64,000 bases of DNA from Streptomyces sp. NBC_00273 (lineage in GTDB: Bacteria; Actinomycetota; Actinomycetes; Streptomycetales; Streptomycetaceae). Below are positions 1 to 8,328 of the stretch, piece after piece; position 1 is the stretch's first letter, and each line of letters begins with the position of its first letter. Below the pieces are notes generated by a model. The model saw only the letters and a list, made by a program, of their open reading frames with translations, searched no databases and was not told the DNA's origin. The stretch lies in NCBI RefSeq assembly GCF_036178145.1, contig NZ_CP108067.1:3720001-3784000 (forward strand), written 5' to 3'. The position numbers were made by a program, and so were the translations under genes.

Positions 1-261
1 CGGTACGCGCAGGACGGCTCGCAGCTCCTGGCGGTGTCGAACTTCTCCCCCGTGGTCCGGCACGGCTACCGGCTCGGGGTGCCCGAGGAGGTGCCGCTGT
101 GGCGGGAGGTGCTCAACACCGACCTGGAGGTCTACGGCGGCAGCGGCATCCACCACACGCAGCCGATGCGGCCGGAGCAGGTGCCTGCGCAGGGCCGTCC
201 GGCGAGCCTGCGCATGACCCTCCCGCCGCTGGCGACGGTCTGGTTCCGGCCGCAGGGTTGA
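1..261 (+). CDS. glgB: 1,4-alpha-glucan branching enzyme, C-terminal end (partial)
   Basis: The reading frame is open from base 1 and ends at TGA 259-261, so only the last 86 residues are present. The segment reads as the all-beta C-terminal domain of a GH13 glucan branching enzyme: a strand with LLAVSNFSP, then the typical WREVLNTD and YGGSG motifs, and a closing LPPLATVWF strand. The enzyme makes alpha-1,6 branches in glycogen or in GlgE-pathway alpha-glucan in the cytosol. It converges on the thioredoxin gene with only 25 bp between them. The catalytic barrel is outside the window, so a related GH13 amylase is not formally excluded, but the VSNFSP...WREVLNTD pattern is characteristic of GlgB. 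Confidence 0.85.
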   Translation, partial: RYAQDGSQLLAVSNFSPVVRHGYRLGVPEEVPLWREVLNTDLEVYGGSGIHHTQPMRPEQVPAQGRPASLRMTLPPLATVWFRPQG

Positions 262-286
262 TGCGGCAGGGCTGATGCGCCGGGAC

Positions 287-628
287 TCAGGCCGTGGCGA
301 GCTGCTCCTCCAGTTCCTGGAGCAGCCGGCGCTTGGCCCGGGCCCCGACGATCTGCTGGACGGGCTCGCCGTCGCGGAAGACGAGCAGGGTCGGCATGGA
401 CAGCACCCCGTACCGGGTGACGGCACCGGGGTTGCTGTCCGCGTCGATCTGCACGACCTTGAGCCGGTCGGCCTCCTCGGCCGCGATCGAGGAGAGGACG
501 GGGGCGAGCTGGCGGCAGGGGCCGCACCAGTCCGCCGTGAACTCCACGAGGACGGGCCGTCCCCGCTCCCCGAGCACCTCGACCTCGAAATCCGCGTCGG
601 TCACCTGTGCCACGCCGTGGGCCTTCAT
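287..628 (-). CDS. Thioredoxin
   Basis: A 113-residue single-domain thioredoxin: a cytosolic protein-disulfide reductase recycled by thioredoxin reductase. The active site is W34-C-G-P-C38, the cis-proline is P79 in SMPTLLVF, and a charged C-terminal helix follows. The length is normal for the family. I chose ATG 628, which has a purine-rich GAGAGGGA upstream. An in-frame ATG at 661 overlaps the stop codon of the upstream MerR gene (ATGA) and would add 11 hydrophilic residues, so translational coupling from 661 is a real alternative. The gene is transcribed with the MerR gene and is the obvious target of that regulator. Confidence 0.9.
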   Translation of the reverse strand: MKAHGVAQVTDADFEVEVLGERGRPVLVEFTADWCGPCRQLAPVLSSIAAEEADRLKVVQIDADSNPGAVTRYGVLSMPTLLVFRDGEPVQQIVGARAKRRLLQELEEQLATA

Positions 629-657
629 GCCACCGTCCCTCTCGTCCGTCCGGTCGT

Positions 658-1050
658 TCATCCGGTCATCTCGCACTTCGGCACGGCCGCTTCGCCGGCC
701 GCCCGTTCCGCGTCGGCCAACTGCCGCCCGAGCTGCTCGCGCACGTCGGCCAGCTGGCCGATCAGGCCGTCCAGCTCGGCGAGCTTGCGCCGGTAGACGG
801 CGAGCGAGGCGGGGCAGGAGTCCCCGGCCGGGTGGCCGGCCCGCAGGCAGTCCACGAAGGGCCTGGTCTCCTCCAGTTCGAAGCCGAAGTCCTGGAGCAT
901 GCGGATCTGGCTCAGCAGCCGCAGGTCGTCCTCGTCGTAGGTCCGGTAGCCGTTTCCGGCCCGCCGCGCGGGGAGCAGCCCGCGGGACTCGTAGTACCTG
1001 AGCGTCCGGGTGCTGGTCCCCGCCCGCTCCGCCAGTTCGCCGATGCGCAT
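658..1050 (-). CDS. MerR-family transcriptional regulator
   Basis: A 130-residue MerR regulator. The winged helix-turn-helix is residues 1-38 (MRIGELAERAGTSTRTLRYYESRGLL) and a long dimerisation helix follows. Cysteines lie at C68 and C79 within CLRAGHPAGDSC and at C126 near the end (PKCEMTG). This pattern could sense thiol stress or a metal, which is inference; the spacing is not the SoxR iron-sulphur cluster motif. The gene leads a two-gene unit with thioredoxin, with its stop overlapping a possible thioredoxin start. A perfect inverted repeat 13 bp upstream of the start is the likely operator, so autoregulation is expected. Confidence 0.85.
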   Translation of the reverse strand: MRIGELAERAGTSTRTLRYYESRGLLPARRAGNGYRTYDEDDLRLLSQIRMLQDFGFELEETRPFVDCLRAGHPAGDSCPASLAVYRRKLAELDGLIGQLADVREQLGRQLADAERAAGEAAVPKCEMTG

Positions 1051-1062
1051 GGGGCGACCGTA

Positions 1063-1086
1063 TGCCTTGACGCCGACGTCAAGGCA
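1063..1086. promoter_or_regulatory. Probable MerR operator
   Basis: A perfect inverted repeat, TGCCTTGACG-CCGA-CGTCAAGGCA (10-bp arms, 4-bp spacer), lies 13 bp before the merR start codon. The CTTGACG/CGTCAAG half-sites are typical of MerR-family operators that sit in the promoter spacer. Confidence 0.7.
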
Positions 1087-1112
1087 AGGGAAGGAAAGGG
1101 AGAAGGGGGGGC

Positions 1113-1145
1113 GGGGTCCTCGCCACCCCCGTGGGCGAGGACCCC
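1113..1145. other. Strong hairpin in the merR/XRE divergent intergenic region
   Basis: Arms GGGGTCCTCGCC (1113-1124) and GGCGAGGACCCC (1134-1145) pair perfectly over 12 bp with a 9-nt loop. It lies in the 328-bp gap 1051-1378, between two divergent genes, where no gene terminator is needed. It could be an attenuator, an insulator or the end of a small transcript. Apart from this and the MerR operator I see nothing clear in the gap. Confidence 0.4.
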
Positions 1146-1378
1146 TGAAAGGATCACGCAGGAAATGGCTGGTCGGTTCACATTGTGCGAAGAGTGTGAG
1201 AGGTATTGCATCGACGGACGTTGGCTGGAACCGTACACACAGAAAAGATCTTCCAGCTCACCGATTACCGGACAGTCGCTCGGAAACCCGGCGAAAGGCC
1301 TTAACTTCATAGGACGTTCCTACGAGGTATGGGCTTGTTTGTTTGGTCTGTAGGCGCCGCGGCCTGGCCACTTCTACG

Positions 1379-2071
1379 GTGTGCGGTGTGCACTCCAGCC
1401 CACCTTTCAATGCCCCCGCCGCGCGTCGCCTGCGCGCGGCCCTGGGCATGGCTCCCGGACATGTCGCCTACGGCCTGCGTGCCCAGTACGGACTCGTCGT
1501 CGCGCCCGAGACCGTGATGGCCTGGGAGCGTGGCGAGATATCACCTTCCTCCGCCGAGCTCACGGCACTCGCGGGCGTCCTGTGGTGTGCGCCCGGCGAA
1601 CTGCTCGCCGAACCGGTCACCCTGCGGGAGCACCGGGTCGCCCGGGGGCTCGCGGCGGACGACCTGGCCCGTCGGATCGGCCTGGAGACGGGCTCGTACC
1701 AGAAGATGGAGGACACCGGGCGCTGGAAGGGCAACGAACGGCAGTCCGCCGCCCTGGCCACGGTGCTGGGTCTGACGCTGGCCCAGTTCGTGACGGCGAC
1801 CGGCAAGCACGAGGAACTCGCCGACCTGCTGCGCAGTGCGGTGACCACGCGCTGGCAGGCGTACGTGAAGCCGCTGGGCAAGCTCCTGCCGATCCCCAAG
1901 CACCACCTGGAGACGGTGCTGGAGCAGCTGCACGGCGACTACCAGTCGCGGATGGTGGCGACGCTCAGCTGGGGCGGCGGCCAGGGCGAGGCCGGCAGCG
2001 GGGACGCGGGCCGGGAGTTCCTCGCCGAGATCGTGGAGCGGTTCTGGCACCTCGCGGGCGGTGCGGCGTAG
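1379..2071 (+). CDS. XRE-type helix-turn-helix DNA-binding protein
   Basis: About 230 residues. The N-terminal half looks like two Cro/C1-type helix-turn-helix repeats: LRAALGMAPGHVAYGLRAQYGLVVAPETVMAWERGEISPS, then a second unit with HRVARGLAADDLARRIGLETGSYQKMEDTGRWKG. The C-terminal half (KHEELADLLRSAVTTRWQAYVKPLGKLLP) is helical and unassigned. The first unit resembles the XRE fold most closely. The start is uncertain: GTG 1379 or GTG 1388 both fit, neither has a Shine-Dalgarno sequence, and a TACGGT -10-like element at 1375-1380 would place a leaderless start near 1388. The target is unknown. It converges on pfkA with 49 bp between. Confidence 0.7.
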   Translation: MCGVHSSPPFNAPAARRLRAALGMAPGHVAYGLRAQYGLVVAPETVMAWERGEISPSSAELTALAGVLWCAPGELLAEPVTLREHRVARGLAADDLARRIGLETGSYQKMEDTGRWKGNERQSAALATVLGLTLAQFVTATGKHEELADLLRSAVTTRWQAYVKPLGKLLPIPKHHLETVLEQLHGDYQSRMVATLSWGGGQGEAGSGDAGREFLAEIVERFWHLAGGAA

Positions 2072-2120
2072 AACTCGCAGGGCGACCGCACCGGGGTCGC
2101 AGGTCCCGCCCGGCCCGGCA

Positions 2121-3146
2121 TCAGAAGACCGATTCGGCCTCGTACATGCGCTCCTCGGGGACGGTCTTCAGCTCGGTGATCGCCTCGGCGAGCGGGGCCA
2201 TCACCACGTCGGTGCCGCGCAGGGCGGTCATGTTGCCGAATTCGCCGCGGTGGACGGCCTCGACGGCGTGCCAGCCGAACCGGGTCGCGAGCACCCGGTC
2301 GTACGCGGTCGGGGTGCCGCCGCGCTGGACGTGGCCGAGGATGACCGGGCGGGCCTCCTTGCCGAGGCGGTGCTCGAGTTCGATCGCGAGGCGGTTGCCG
2401 ATGCCGGCGAAGCGCTCGTGACCGTACTGGTCGATCGCGCCCTTCTCGTACGGCATGGAGCCCTCGGCCGGGTGTGCACCCTCGGCCACGCAGATCACGG
2501 CGAACTTCTTGCCGCGGGCGAATCGTTCTTCCACCATCTTCACCAAGGCGTCCACCTCGAAGGGGCGCTCCGGCAGGCAGATGCCGTGCGCGCCGCCGGC
2601 CATGCCGGACTCCAGGGCGATCCAGCCCGCGTGGCGGCCCATGACCTCGACGACCATCACGCGCTGGTGCGACTCGGCGGTGGTCTTGAGGCGGTCGATC
2701 GCCTCGGTGGCGACCATGACGGCGGTGTCGAAGCCGAAGGTGCGGTCGGTGGAGGAGATGTCGTTGTCGATGGTCTTCGGTACGCCGACGACCGGCATCC
2801 CGGCGTCCGACAGCATCCGGGAGGCGGTCAGGGTGCCTTCGCCGCCGATCGGGATGAGGGCGTCGATGCCGTAGCGCGTCGCCAGCTCCTGGGCGTTCTC
2901 GGCGGCTTCGTGGAGACGGGCGCGTTCCATGCGCGCCGAACCGAGGATCGTGCCGCCGCGGGCGAGGATGCCACTGACGGCATTGATGTCGAGGGGGCGG
3001 AAGTGGCCGTCGAGGAGACCCTTGAAGCCGTCCTCGAAACCGATGACCTCATCTCCGTGCCCGACCAGGGCGCGGTGCACGACCGACCGGATGACAGCGT
3101 TGAGGCCCGGACAGTCGCCGCCTGCGGTGAGAACTCCGATACGCAT
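2121..3146 (-). CDS. pfkA: 6-phosphofructokinase
   Basis: A 341-residue group A phosphofructokinase that phosphorylates fructose 6-phosphate to fructose 1,6-bisphosphate in the cytosol. Visible motifs are LTAGGDCPGLNA (residues 7-18), IGGEGT (100-105), PKTIDNDI (123-130) with the catalytic aspartates, EVMGRHAGW, and the C-terminal GHVQRGG. Gly104 is the residue linked with ATP rather than pyrophosphate use, while Lys124 is the residue seen in PPi-type enzymes; this Gly104/Lys124 mixture is known for actinobacterial ATP-dependent forms. ATG 3146 starts MRIGVLTAGG exactly as in the family. The gene diverges from pta-ackA across a 236-bp regulatory gap. Confidence 0.95.
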   Translation of the reverse strand: MRIGVLTAGGDCPGLNAVIRSVVHRALVGHGDEVIGFEDGFKGLLDGHFRPLDINAVSGILARGGTILGSARMERARLHEAAENAQELATRYGIDALIPIGGEGTLTASRMLSDAGMPVVGVPKTIDNDISSTDRTFGFDTAVMVATEAIDRLKTTAESHQRVMVVEVMGRHAGWIALESGMAGGAHGICLPERPFEVDALVKMVEERFARGKKFAVICVAEGAHPAEGSMPYEKGAIDQYGHERFAGIGNRLAIELEHRLGKEARPVILGHVQRGGTPTAYDRVLATRFGWHAVEAVHRGEFGNMTALRGTDVVMAPLAEAITELKTVPEERMYEAESVF

Positions 3147-3298
3147 CGTGCCGTGTCTCCTGCCGTACATGAAGGGCGTAATGGTGCAGCCTGTCCGATT
3201 GTTTCACGGGGCCGGGACGCCGCACGTTTTCGGCGACTGCGCCCCGAAGGCCCTTCGGCCCTCCCGGCCAGGCCTTTTCCCCGGGGGCGCCCTATCCA

Positions 3299-3317
3299 TT
3301 GACAGAGGTATTGTCAA
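3299..3317. promoter_or_regulatory. Inverted repeat in the pfkA/pta intergenic region
   Basis: TTGACA-N7-TGTCAA. The left arm is also a perfect -35 hexamer for pta. It could be an operator overlapping the pta promoter; the cognate protein is unknown. Confidence 0.45.
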
Positions 3318-3337
3318 GAGGTCGAGCCAGAGCAAAG

Positions 3338-3365
3338 TGACATTCACAGCATGACATTCACAGCA
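3338..3365. repeat. 14-bp tandem duplication in the pta leader
   Basis: The unit TGACATTCACAGCA occurs twice head to tail (3338-3351 and 3352-3365), ending 17 bp before the pta GTG. The second copy runs directly into an in-frame ATG at 3365. Confidence 0.7.
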
Positions 3366-3382
3366 TGGGACGGAGAGCGGGC

Positions 3383-5473
3383 GTGACGCGCAGCGTGTAC
3401 GTGACCGGTATCGAGCGGGGGGACGGCCGACAGGTCGTCGAGCTGGGAATCATGGAGCTGCTGACCCGGCAGACGGGCCGGGTCGGGGTCTACCGTCCGC
3501 TGCTGCACGACGCACCGGACCGGCTCTTCGACCTCCTCAAGGCCCGCTACCGCATCGATCAGGACGCGGCGGCGGCCTACGGCATGTCCTACCAGGAGGC
3601 CTCGGCGATCCTGGCCGAGAAGGGCACCGACGAGCTGGTCTCGCGGCTGGTCGACCGCTACCACCGGGTGGCCCGCGACTACGAGGTCATGCTCGTCCTC
3701 GGCACCGACTACGCGGAGACCAACCTCCCCGACGAGCTGGCGCTCAACGCCCGCCTCGCCAACGAGCTGGGCGCGGTCGTCGTGCCCGTGGTGGGCGGCA
3801 CCAAGCACCACGCCGAGGCCGTGCGCGCCGAGGCCCGCAACGCCTACCGCGCCTACGAGACCCTGGGCTGTCACGTCGTCGCGATGGTCGTGAACCGGGT
3901 GGCCGCGGAGGACCGCGACGTCATAGCCGAGCGGCTGGCCGCCCGGCTGCCCGTGCCCTGCTACGTGCTGCCCGACGACAAGTCGCTCTCCGCACCGACC
4001 GTCGCCCAGATCACCCGGGCGCTCGGCGGCGAGGTGCTCCTCGGCGACGAGGCCGGGCTGGCCCGCGACGCCCTGGACTTCGTCTTCGGCGGCGCGATGC
4101 TGCCGAACTTCCTGAACGCCCTGACCCCCGGCTGCCTGGTCGTCACCCCGGGGGACCGCTCCGACCTGGTCATCGGCGCGCTGGCCGCGCACACCTCCGG
4201 CACCCCGCCGATCGCCGGTGTGCTGCTCACCCTGAACGAGCGTCCGACCCCGGACATCCTGGCGCTGGCCTCGAAGCTGGCACCGGGCACGCCCGTGGTG
4301 TCGGTGGCCGGCAACAGCTTCCCCACCGCCGCCGAACTCTTCTCGCTGCAGAGCCGGCTGAACTCCGCGACCCCGCGCAAGCTGGAGACCGCGCTCGGCC
4401 TGTTCGAGCGGCACGTGGACACCGGCGAGCTGCGCGACCTGCTGTCGGTGGCCCGCTCGGAGCGCGTCACCCCGATGATGTTCGAGCACGAGCTGCTGGA
4501 GCGGGCCCGCTCGGAGCGCCGCCGCGTCGTGCTGCCCGAGGGCACCGAGGAGCGCGTGCTGCGCGCCGCGGACGTGGTGCTGCGCCGGGGGGTCTGCGAC
4601 CTGACCCTGCTGGGCGACGAGCAGGCGATCCTGAAGAAGGCCGCCGACCTCGGCGTGGACATCTCCGGCGCCCAGCTCATCGACCCGGCGACCTCCCCGC
4701 TGCGGGAAGGTTTCTCCGAGTACTACGCCCAGGTCCGCGCCCACAAGGGGATGACCGTCGAGCTGGCGGGCGACGTGGTCACCGACGTCAACTACTTCGG
4801 CACCCTGATGGTCCAGCGGGGCCTGGCCGACGGCATGGTCTCCGGTTCGGTGCACTCCACCGCGGCGACCATCCGCCCGGCCTTCGAGATCATCAAGACG
4901 AAGCCGGAGGCGTCCATCGTCTCCTCGGTCTTCTTCATGTGCCTGGCCGACCGGGTCCTGGTCTACGGCGACTGCGCGGTCAACCCGGATCCGAACGCCG
5001 AGCAGCTCACGGACATCGCCGTCCAGTCGGCGACCACCGCGGCCGCCTTCGGCGTCGAGCCGCGGATCGCGATGCTCTCGTACTCGACCGGCACCTCCGG
5101 CAGCGGCGCGGACGTCGACAAGGTCCGCAAGGCCACCGAGCTCGTCCGCGAGCAGCGCCCGGACCTGCAGATCGAGGGGCCGATCCAGTACGACGCGGCC
5201 GTGGAGCCCTCGGTCGCCGCGACCAAGCTGCCCGGGTCTCCGGTGGCCGGCCGCGCGACGGTGCTGATCTTCCCGGACCTCAACACCGGCAACAACACGT
5301 ACAAGGCCGTGCAGCGTTCGGCGGGCGCGGTGGCGGTCGGACCGGTGCTCCAGGGTCTGCGCAAGCCGGTCAACGACCTCTCGCGCGGTGCGCTCGTCCA
5401 GGACATCGTCATCACCGTGGCCATCACCGCGATCCAGGCGCAGGGCGCGCCGTCGCCCTCGGCCACGGCCTGA
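3383..5473 (+). CDS. pta: Phosphate acetyltransferase
   Basis: About 696 residues, the long actinobacterial/enterobacterial form. It interconverts acetyl-CoA plus phosphate with acetyl phosphate plus CoA. The N-terminal third (VTGIERGDGRQVVELGIMELL...) is the P-loop-like domain, the middle (residues ~210-320) the DRTGG domain, and the C-terminal ~330 residues the catalytic PTA domain (VVLPEGTEERVLRAADV, LADRVLVYGDCAVNPDP, LIFPDLNTGNNTYKAVQR). I chose GTG 3383 with GGAGAG upstream; an in-frame ATG at 3365 without a good ribosome binding site would add six residues. ackA follows after 44 bp, so the pair forms the usual acetate overflow operon. Confidence 0.95.
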   Translation: MTRSVYVTGIERGDGRQVVELGIMELLTRQTGRVGVYRPLLHDAPDRLFDLLKARYRIDQDAAAAYGMSYQEASAILAEKGTDELVSRLVDRYHRVARDYEVMLVLGTDYAETNLPDELALNARLANELGAVVVPVVGGTKHHAEAVRAEARNAYRAYETLGCHVVAMVVNRVAAEDRDVIAERLAARLPVPCYVLPDDKSLSAPTVAQITRALGGEVLLGDEAGLARDALDFVFGGAMLPNFLNALTPGCLVVTPGDRSDLVIGALAAHTSGTPPIAGVLLTLNERPTPDILALASKLAPGTPVVSVAGNSFPTAAELFSLQSRLNSATPRKLETALGLFERHVDTGELRDLLSVARSERVTPMMFEHELLERARSERRRVVLPEGTEERVLRAADVVLRRGVCDLTLLGDEQAILKKAADLGVDISGAQLIDPATSPLREGFSEYYAQVRAHKGMTVELAGDVVTDVNYFGTLMVQRGLADGMVSGSVHSTAATIRPAFEIIKTKPEASIVSSVFFMCLADRVLVYGDCAVNPDPNAEQLTDIAVQSATTAAAFGVEPRIAMLSYSTGTSGSGADVDKVRKATELVREQRPDLQIEGPIQYDAAVEPSVAATKLPGSPVAGRATVLIFPDLNTGNNTYKAVQRSAGAVAVGPVLQGLRKPVNDLSRGALVQDIVITVAITAIQAQGAPSPSATA

Positions 5474-5517
5474 TCCCCGCCCTCCCCCACCGCCCGCGAC
5501 AAGGAAAGACCCTCATC

Positions 5518-6732
5518 GTGACCGCATCGCGCGTACTCGTCCTCAACTCCGGCTCCTCGTCGGTCAAGTACCAGCTCCTCGACATGGCGGACCGGTCCCG
5601 GCTCGCCGCCGGCCTGGTGGAGCGCATCGGCGAGGAGACCTCCCGACTGGTGCACGAGCCGCTCTCGGGTCCGGGCGCGGCCGCCGGCCGCCGGGAGCGG
5701 CTCGGCCCCATCGCGGACCACGGAGCCGCGCTGAAGGCCGTGGCCGCGGAGCTCGCCGCGGACGGGATGGGCCTGGACTCGCCCGAACTGGCGGCGGTGG
5801 GACACCGGGTGGTGCACGGCGGGACGCGGTTCACCCGGCCGACCGTGATCGACGACGAGGTGCTGGCGGAGATCCGGAGCCTGATCCCGCTCGCCCCGCT
5901 GCACAACCCGGCGAACGTGACGGGCATCGAGGTGGCGCGCTCGCTGCGCGCGGACCTTCCGCAGGTCGCCGTCTTCGACACGGCCTTCCACTCGACGATG
6001 CCGGAGCACGTGGCGCGGTACGCGATCGACGCCCAGGTCGCCGACGCGTACTCCATCCGGCGGTACGGCTTCCACGGCACCTCCCACGCCTACGTCTCGC
6101 GCGCGACGGCCCGGCTGCTCGGCAAGCCGGTGGAGGACGTGAACGTGATCGTGCTGCACCTCGGCAACGGCGCCTCCGCCTCGGCCGTGCGGGGCGGGGT
6201 GTGCGTGGAGACGTCCATGGGCCTGACCCCGCTGGAGGGGCTGGTCATGGGGACCCGTTCGGGCGATGTCGATCCGGCGGTCGTCTTCCACCTGGCACGG
6301 GTGGGCGGCTTCTCGGTGGATGAGATCGATTCGCTCCTGAACAAGAAGAGCGGTCTGCTGGGCATGTGCGGCGACAACGACATGCGCGAGGTGCTGCGGC
6401 GCGCGGGCGAGGGCGACGAGGCGGCGAGCCTCGCCTTCGCCGCGTACGTCCACCGGCTGAAGAAGTACATCGGGGCCTACGCGGCGGTGCTCGGGCGGGT
6501 GGACGCGGTGACGTTCACGGCCGGGGTCGGCGAGAACGCCCACCAGGTCCGCGAGGCCGCCGTCGACGGCCTGGCCGCGCTGGGCCTGGTGCTGGACCCG
6601 GAGGCCAACGCCGTGCGCTCCGCCGAGGCGCGGCTGGTCTCGGCGGAGGATGCCCGGGTGGCGGTGGCGGTGGTCCCGACGGATGAGGAACTGGAGATCG
6701 CCACCCAGGCGTACGCACTGGTTACCGAGTAG
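5518..6732 (+). CDS. ackA: Acetate kinase
   Basis: A 404-residue ASKHA-fold kinase that converts acetyl phosphate plus ADP into acetate plus ATP, or the reverse. Both family signatures are present: VLVLNSGSSSVKYQLL at the N-terminus and TSMGLTPLEGLVMGTRSGD in the middle. YGFHGTSH, LHLGNGAS and FTAGVGENA line the active site. The start is GTG 5518 with AAGGAAAG eight bases upstream. It lies directly downstream of pta and completes the Pta-AckA route. Pyruvate kinase follows after 61 bp but has its own leader. Confidence 0.96.
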   Translation: MTASRVLVLNSGSSSVKYQLLDMADRSRLAAGLVERIGEETSRLVHEPLSGPGAAAGRRERLGPIADHGAALKAVAAELAADGMGLDSPELAAVGHRVVHGGTRFTRPTVIDDEVLAEIRSLIPLAPLHNPANVTGIEVARSLRADLPQVAVFDTAFHSTMPEHVARYAIDAQVADAYSIRRYGFHGTSHAYVSRATARLLGKPVEDVNVIVLHLGNGASASAVRGGVCVETSMGLTPLEGLVMGTRSGDVDPAVVFHLARVGGFSVDEIDSLLNKKSGLLGMCGDNDMREVLRRAGEGDEAASLAFAAYVHRLKKYIGAYAAVLGRVDAVTFTAGVGENAHQVREAAVDGLAALGLVLDPEANAVRSAEARLVSAEDARVAVAVVPTDEELEIATQAYALVTE

Positions 6733-6793
6733 TCACTTGGACTTTCCACCAGCCGGAATATTCCGCTACGAAACAAACCGATAGGATCCAGTC

Positions 6794-8224
6794 ATGCGCC
6801 GTTCCAAAATTGTCTGCACGCTGGGCCCCGCCGTCGACTCGTATGAGCAGCTGAAAGCGCTCATCGAGGCAGGTATGAACGTGGCCCGATTCAACTTCAG
6901 CCACGGGTCCCAGGCAGAACACCAGGAGCGGTACGACCGCGTCCGGCAGGTCTCCGAAGACACCGGGCGCGCCGTGGGCGTCCTCGCCGACCTCCAGGGC
7001 CCGAAGATCCGTCTGGAGACCTTCGCCGAGGGTCCCGTCGAGCTGGTGCGCGGTGACGAGTTCACCATCACCACCGAGGACGTCCCGGGTGACAAGTCCA
7101 TCTGCGGCACCACCTACAAGGGCCTCCCGGGCGACGTCGCCAAGGGTGACCAGATCCTGATCAACGACGGCAACGTCGAGCTCCGGGTGACCGAGGTCGA
7201 GGGCCCGCGGGTGCGGACCATCGTCATCGAGGGCGGTGTCATCTCGGACCACAAGGGCATCAACCTGCCGGGTGCCGCCGTGAACGTCCCCGCCCTGTCG
7301 GAGAAGGACGTCGACGACCTCCGCTTCGCCCTGCGGATGGGCTGCGACATGGTCGCCCTGTCCTTCGTCCGCGACGCCAACGACGTCAAGGACGTCCACA
7401 AGGTGATGGACGAGGAGGGACGCCGGGTCCCCGTCATCGCCAAGGTGGAGAAGCCGCAGGCCGTCGAGAACATGGCGGCCGTGGTCGACGCCTTCGACGC
7501 GGTCATGGTGGCCCGCGGTGACCTCGCCGTCGAGTATCCGCTCGAAAAGGTCCCGATGGTCCAGAAGCGGCTCATCGAGATGTGCCGCCGCAACGCCAAG
7601 CCGGTGATCGTCGCGACCCAGATGATGGAGTCGATGATCACCAACTCCCGCCCGACTCGCGCGGAGGCCTCCGACGTCGCCAACGCCATCCTCGACGGCG
7701 CGGACGCGGTCATGCTGTCGGCCGAGTCCTCGGTCGGCGCCTACCCGATCGAGACCGTCAAGACGATGTCGAAGATCGTCACGGCGGCCGAGGAGGAGCT
7801 CCTCTCCAAGGGCCTCCAGCCGCTGGTCCAGGGCAAGAAGCCCCGTACCCAGGGCGGCTCCGTCGCCCGCGCGGCCTGCGAGATCGCGGACTTCCTCGAC
7901 GCCGAGTCGCTGATCGCCTTCACCCAGTCCGGCGACACCGCCCGACGCCTGTCGCGCTACCGCGTGACCCAGCCGATCCTGGCCTTCACCACCGACGTCA
8001 ACACCCGCAACCAGCTGACGCTGAGCTGGGGCGTGGACTCGTACGTCGTCCCGCACGTGGACACCACCGACGCCATGGTCGACCTGGTGGACGGCGAGCT
8101 GCTGAAGCTGGGCCGCTACAACGAGGGCGACACCATGATCATCACCGCCGGCTCGCCCCCCGGCGTCCCCGGCACCACGAACATGGTCCGCGTCCACCAC
8201 CTGGGCGGCGACACCCGCGCCTGA
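6794..8224 (+). CDS. pyk: Pyruvate kinase
   Basis: A 476-residue pyruvate kinase catalysing the last step of glycolysis, phosphoenolpyruvate plus ADP to pyruvate plus ATP. Visible are the N-terminal RRSKIVCTLGPA and NFSHGS motifs, the catalytic lysine segment VIAKVEKPQAVEN, the metal/phosphate loop MVARGDLAVE (the usual DLGVE has Gly to Ala here) and ATQMMESM. The C-terminal regulatory domain is complete. A Shine-Dalgarno AGGA at 6783-6786 supports ATG 6794. A small palindrome GGAATATTCC (6755-6764) lies in the leader. Streptomycetes often carry two pyruvate kinases; which one this is cannot be told from the window. Confidence 0.96.
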   Translation: MRRSKIVCTLGPAVDSYEQLKALIEAGMNVARFNFSHGSQAEHQERYDRVRQVSEDTGRAVGVLADLQGPKIRLETFAEGPVELVRGDEFTITTEDVPGDKSICGTTYKGLPGDVAKGDQILINDGNVELRVTEVEGPRVRTIVIEGGVISDHKGINLPGAAVNVPALSEKDVDDLRFALRMGCDMVALSFVRDANDVKDVHKVMDEEGRRVPVIAKVEKPQAVENMAAVVDAFDAVMVARGDLAVEYPLEKVPMVQKRLIEMCRRNAKPVIVATQMMESMITNSRPTRAEASDVANAILDGADAVMLSAESSVGAYPIETVKTMSKIVTAAEEELLSKGLQPLVQGKKPRTQGGSVARAACEIADFLDAESLIAFTQSGDTARRLSRYRVTQPILAFTTDVNTRNQLTLSWGVDSYVVPHVDTTDAMVDLVDGELLKLGRYNEGDTMIITAGSPPGVPGTTNMVRVHHLGGDTRA

Positions 8225-8260
8225 CGGTCGCCGACCCCGCTCGAACTCTGCCGCACAGAG

Positions 8261-8311
8261 ACCGAGGGCGGTGCCCCGATCCCGACAGGGATCCGGGGTA
8301 CCGCCCTCGGT
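8261..8311 (+). terminator. Terminator of pyk
   Basis: Arms beginning ACCGAGGGCGGT and ending ACCGCCCTCGGT pair over the outer 12 bp, with an inner GATCCC/GGGATC stem. There is no U-run, as is usual in Streptomyces. The downstream gene is on the opposite strand. Confidence 0.75.
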
Positions 8312-8328
8312 GCTTGCCGGGGTCCGGG

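Noticed and set aside
3344..4855. Long open frames opposite pta, ackA, pyk, atpD and other genes
   Set aside because: All are in the antisense of strong family members and show no motif or ribosome binding site. High G+C removes stop codons, so such frames are expected.
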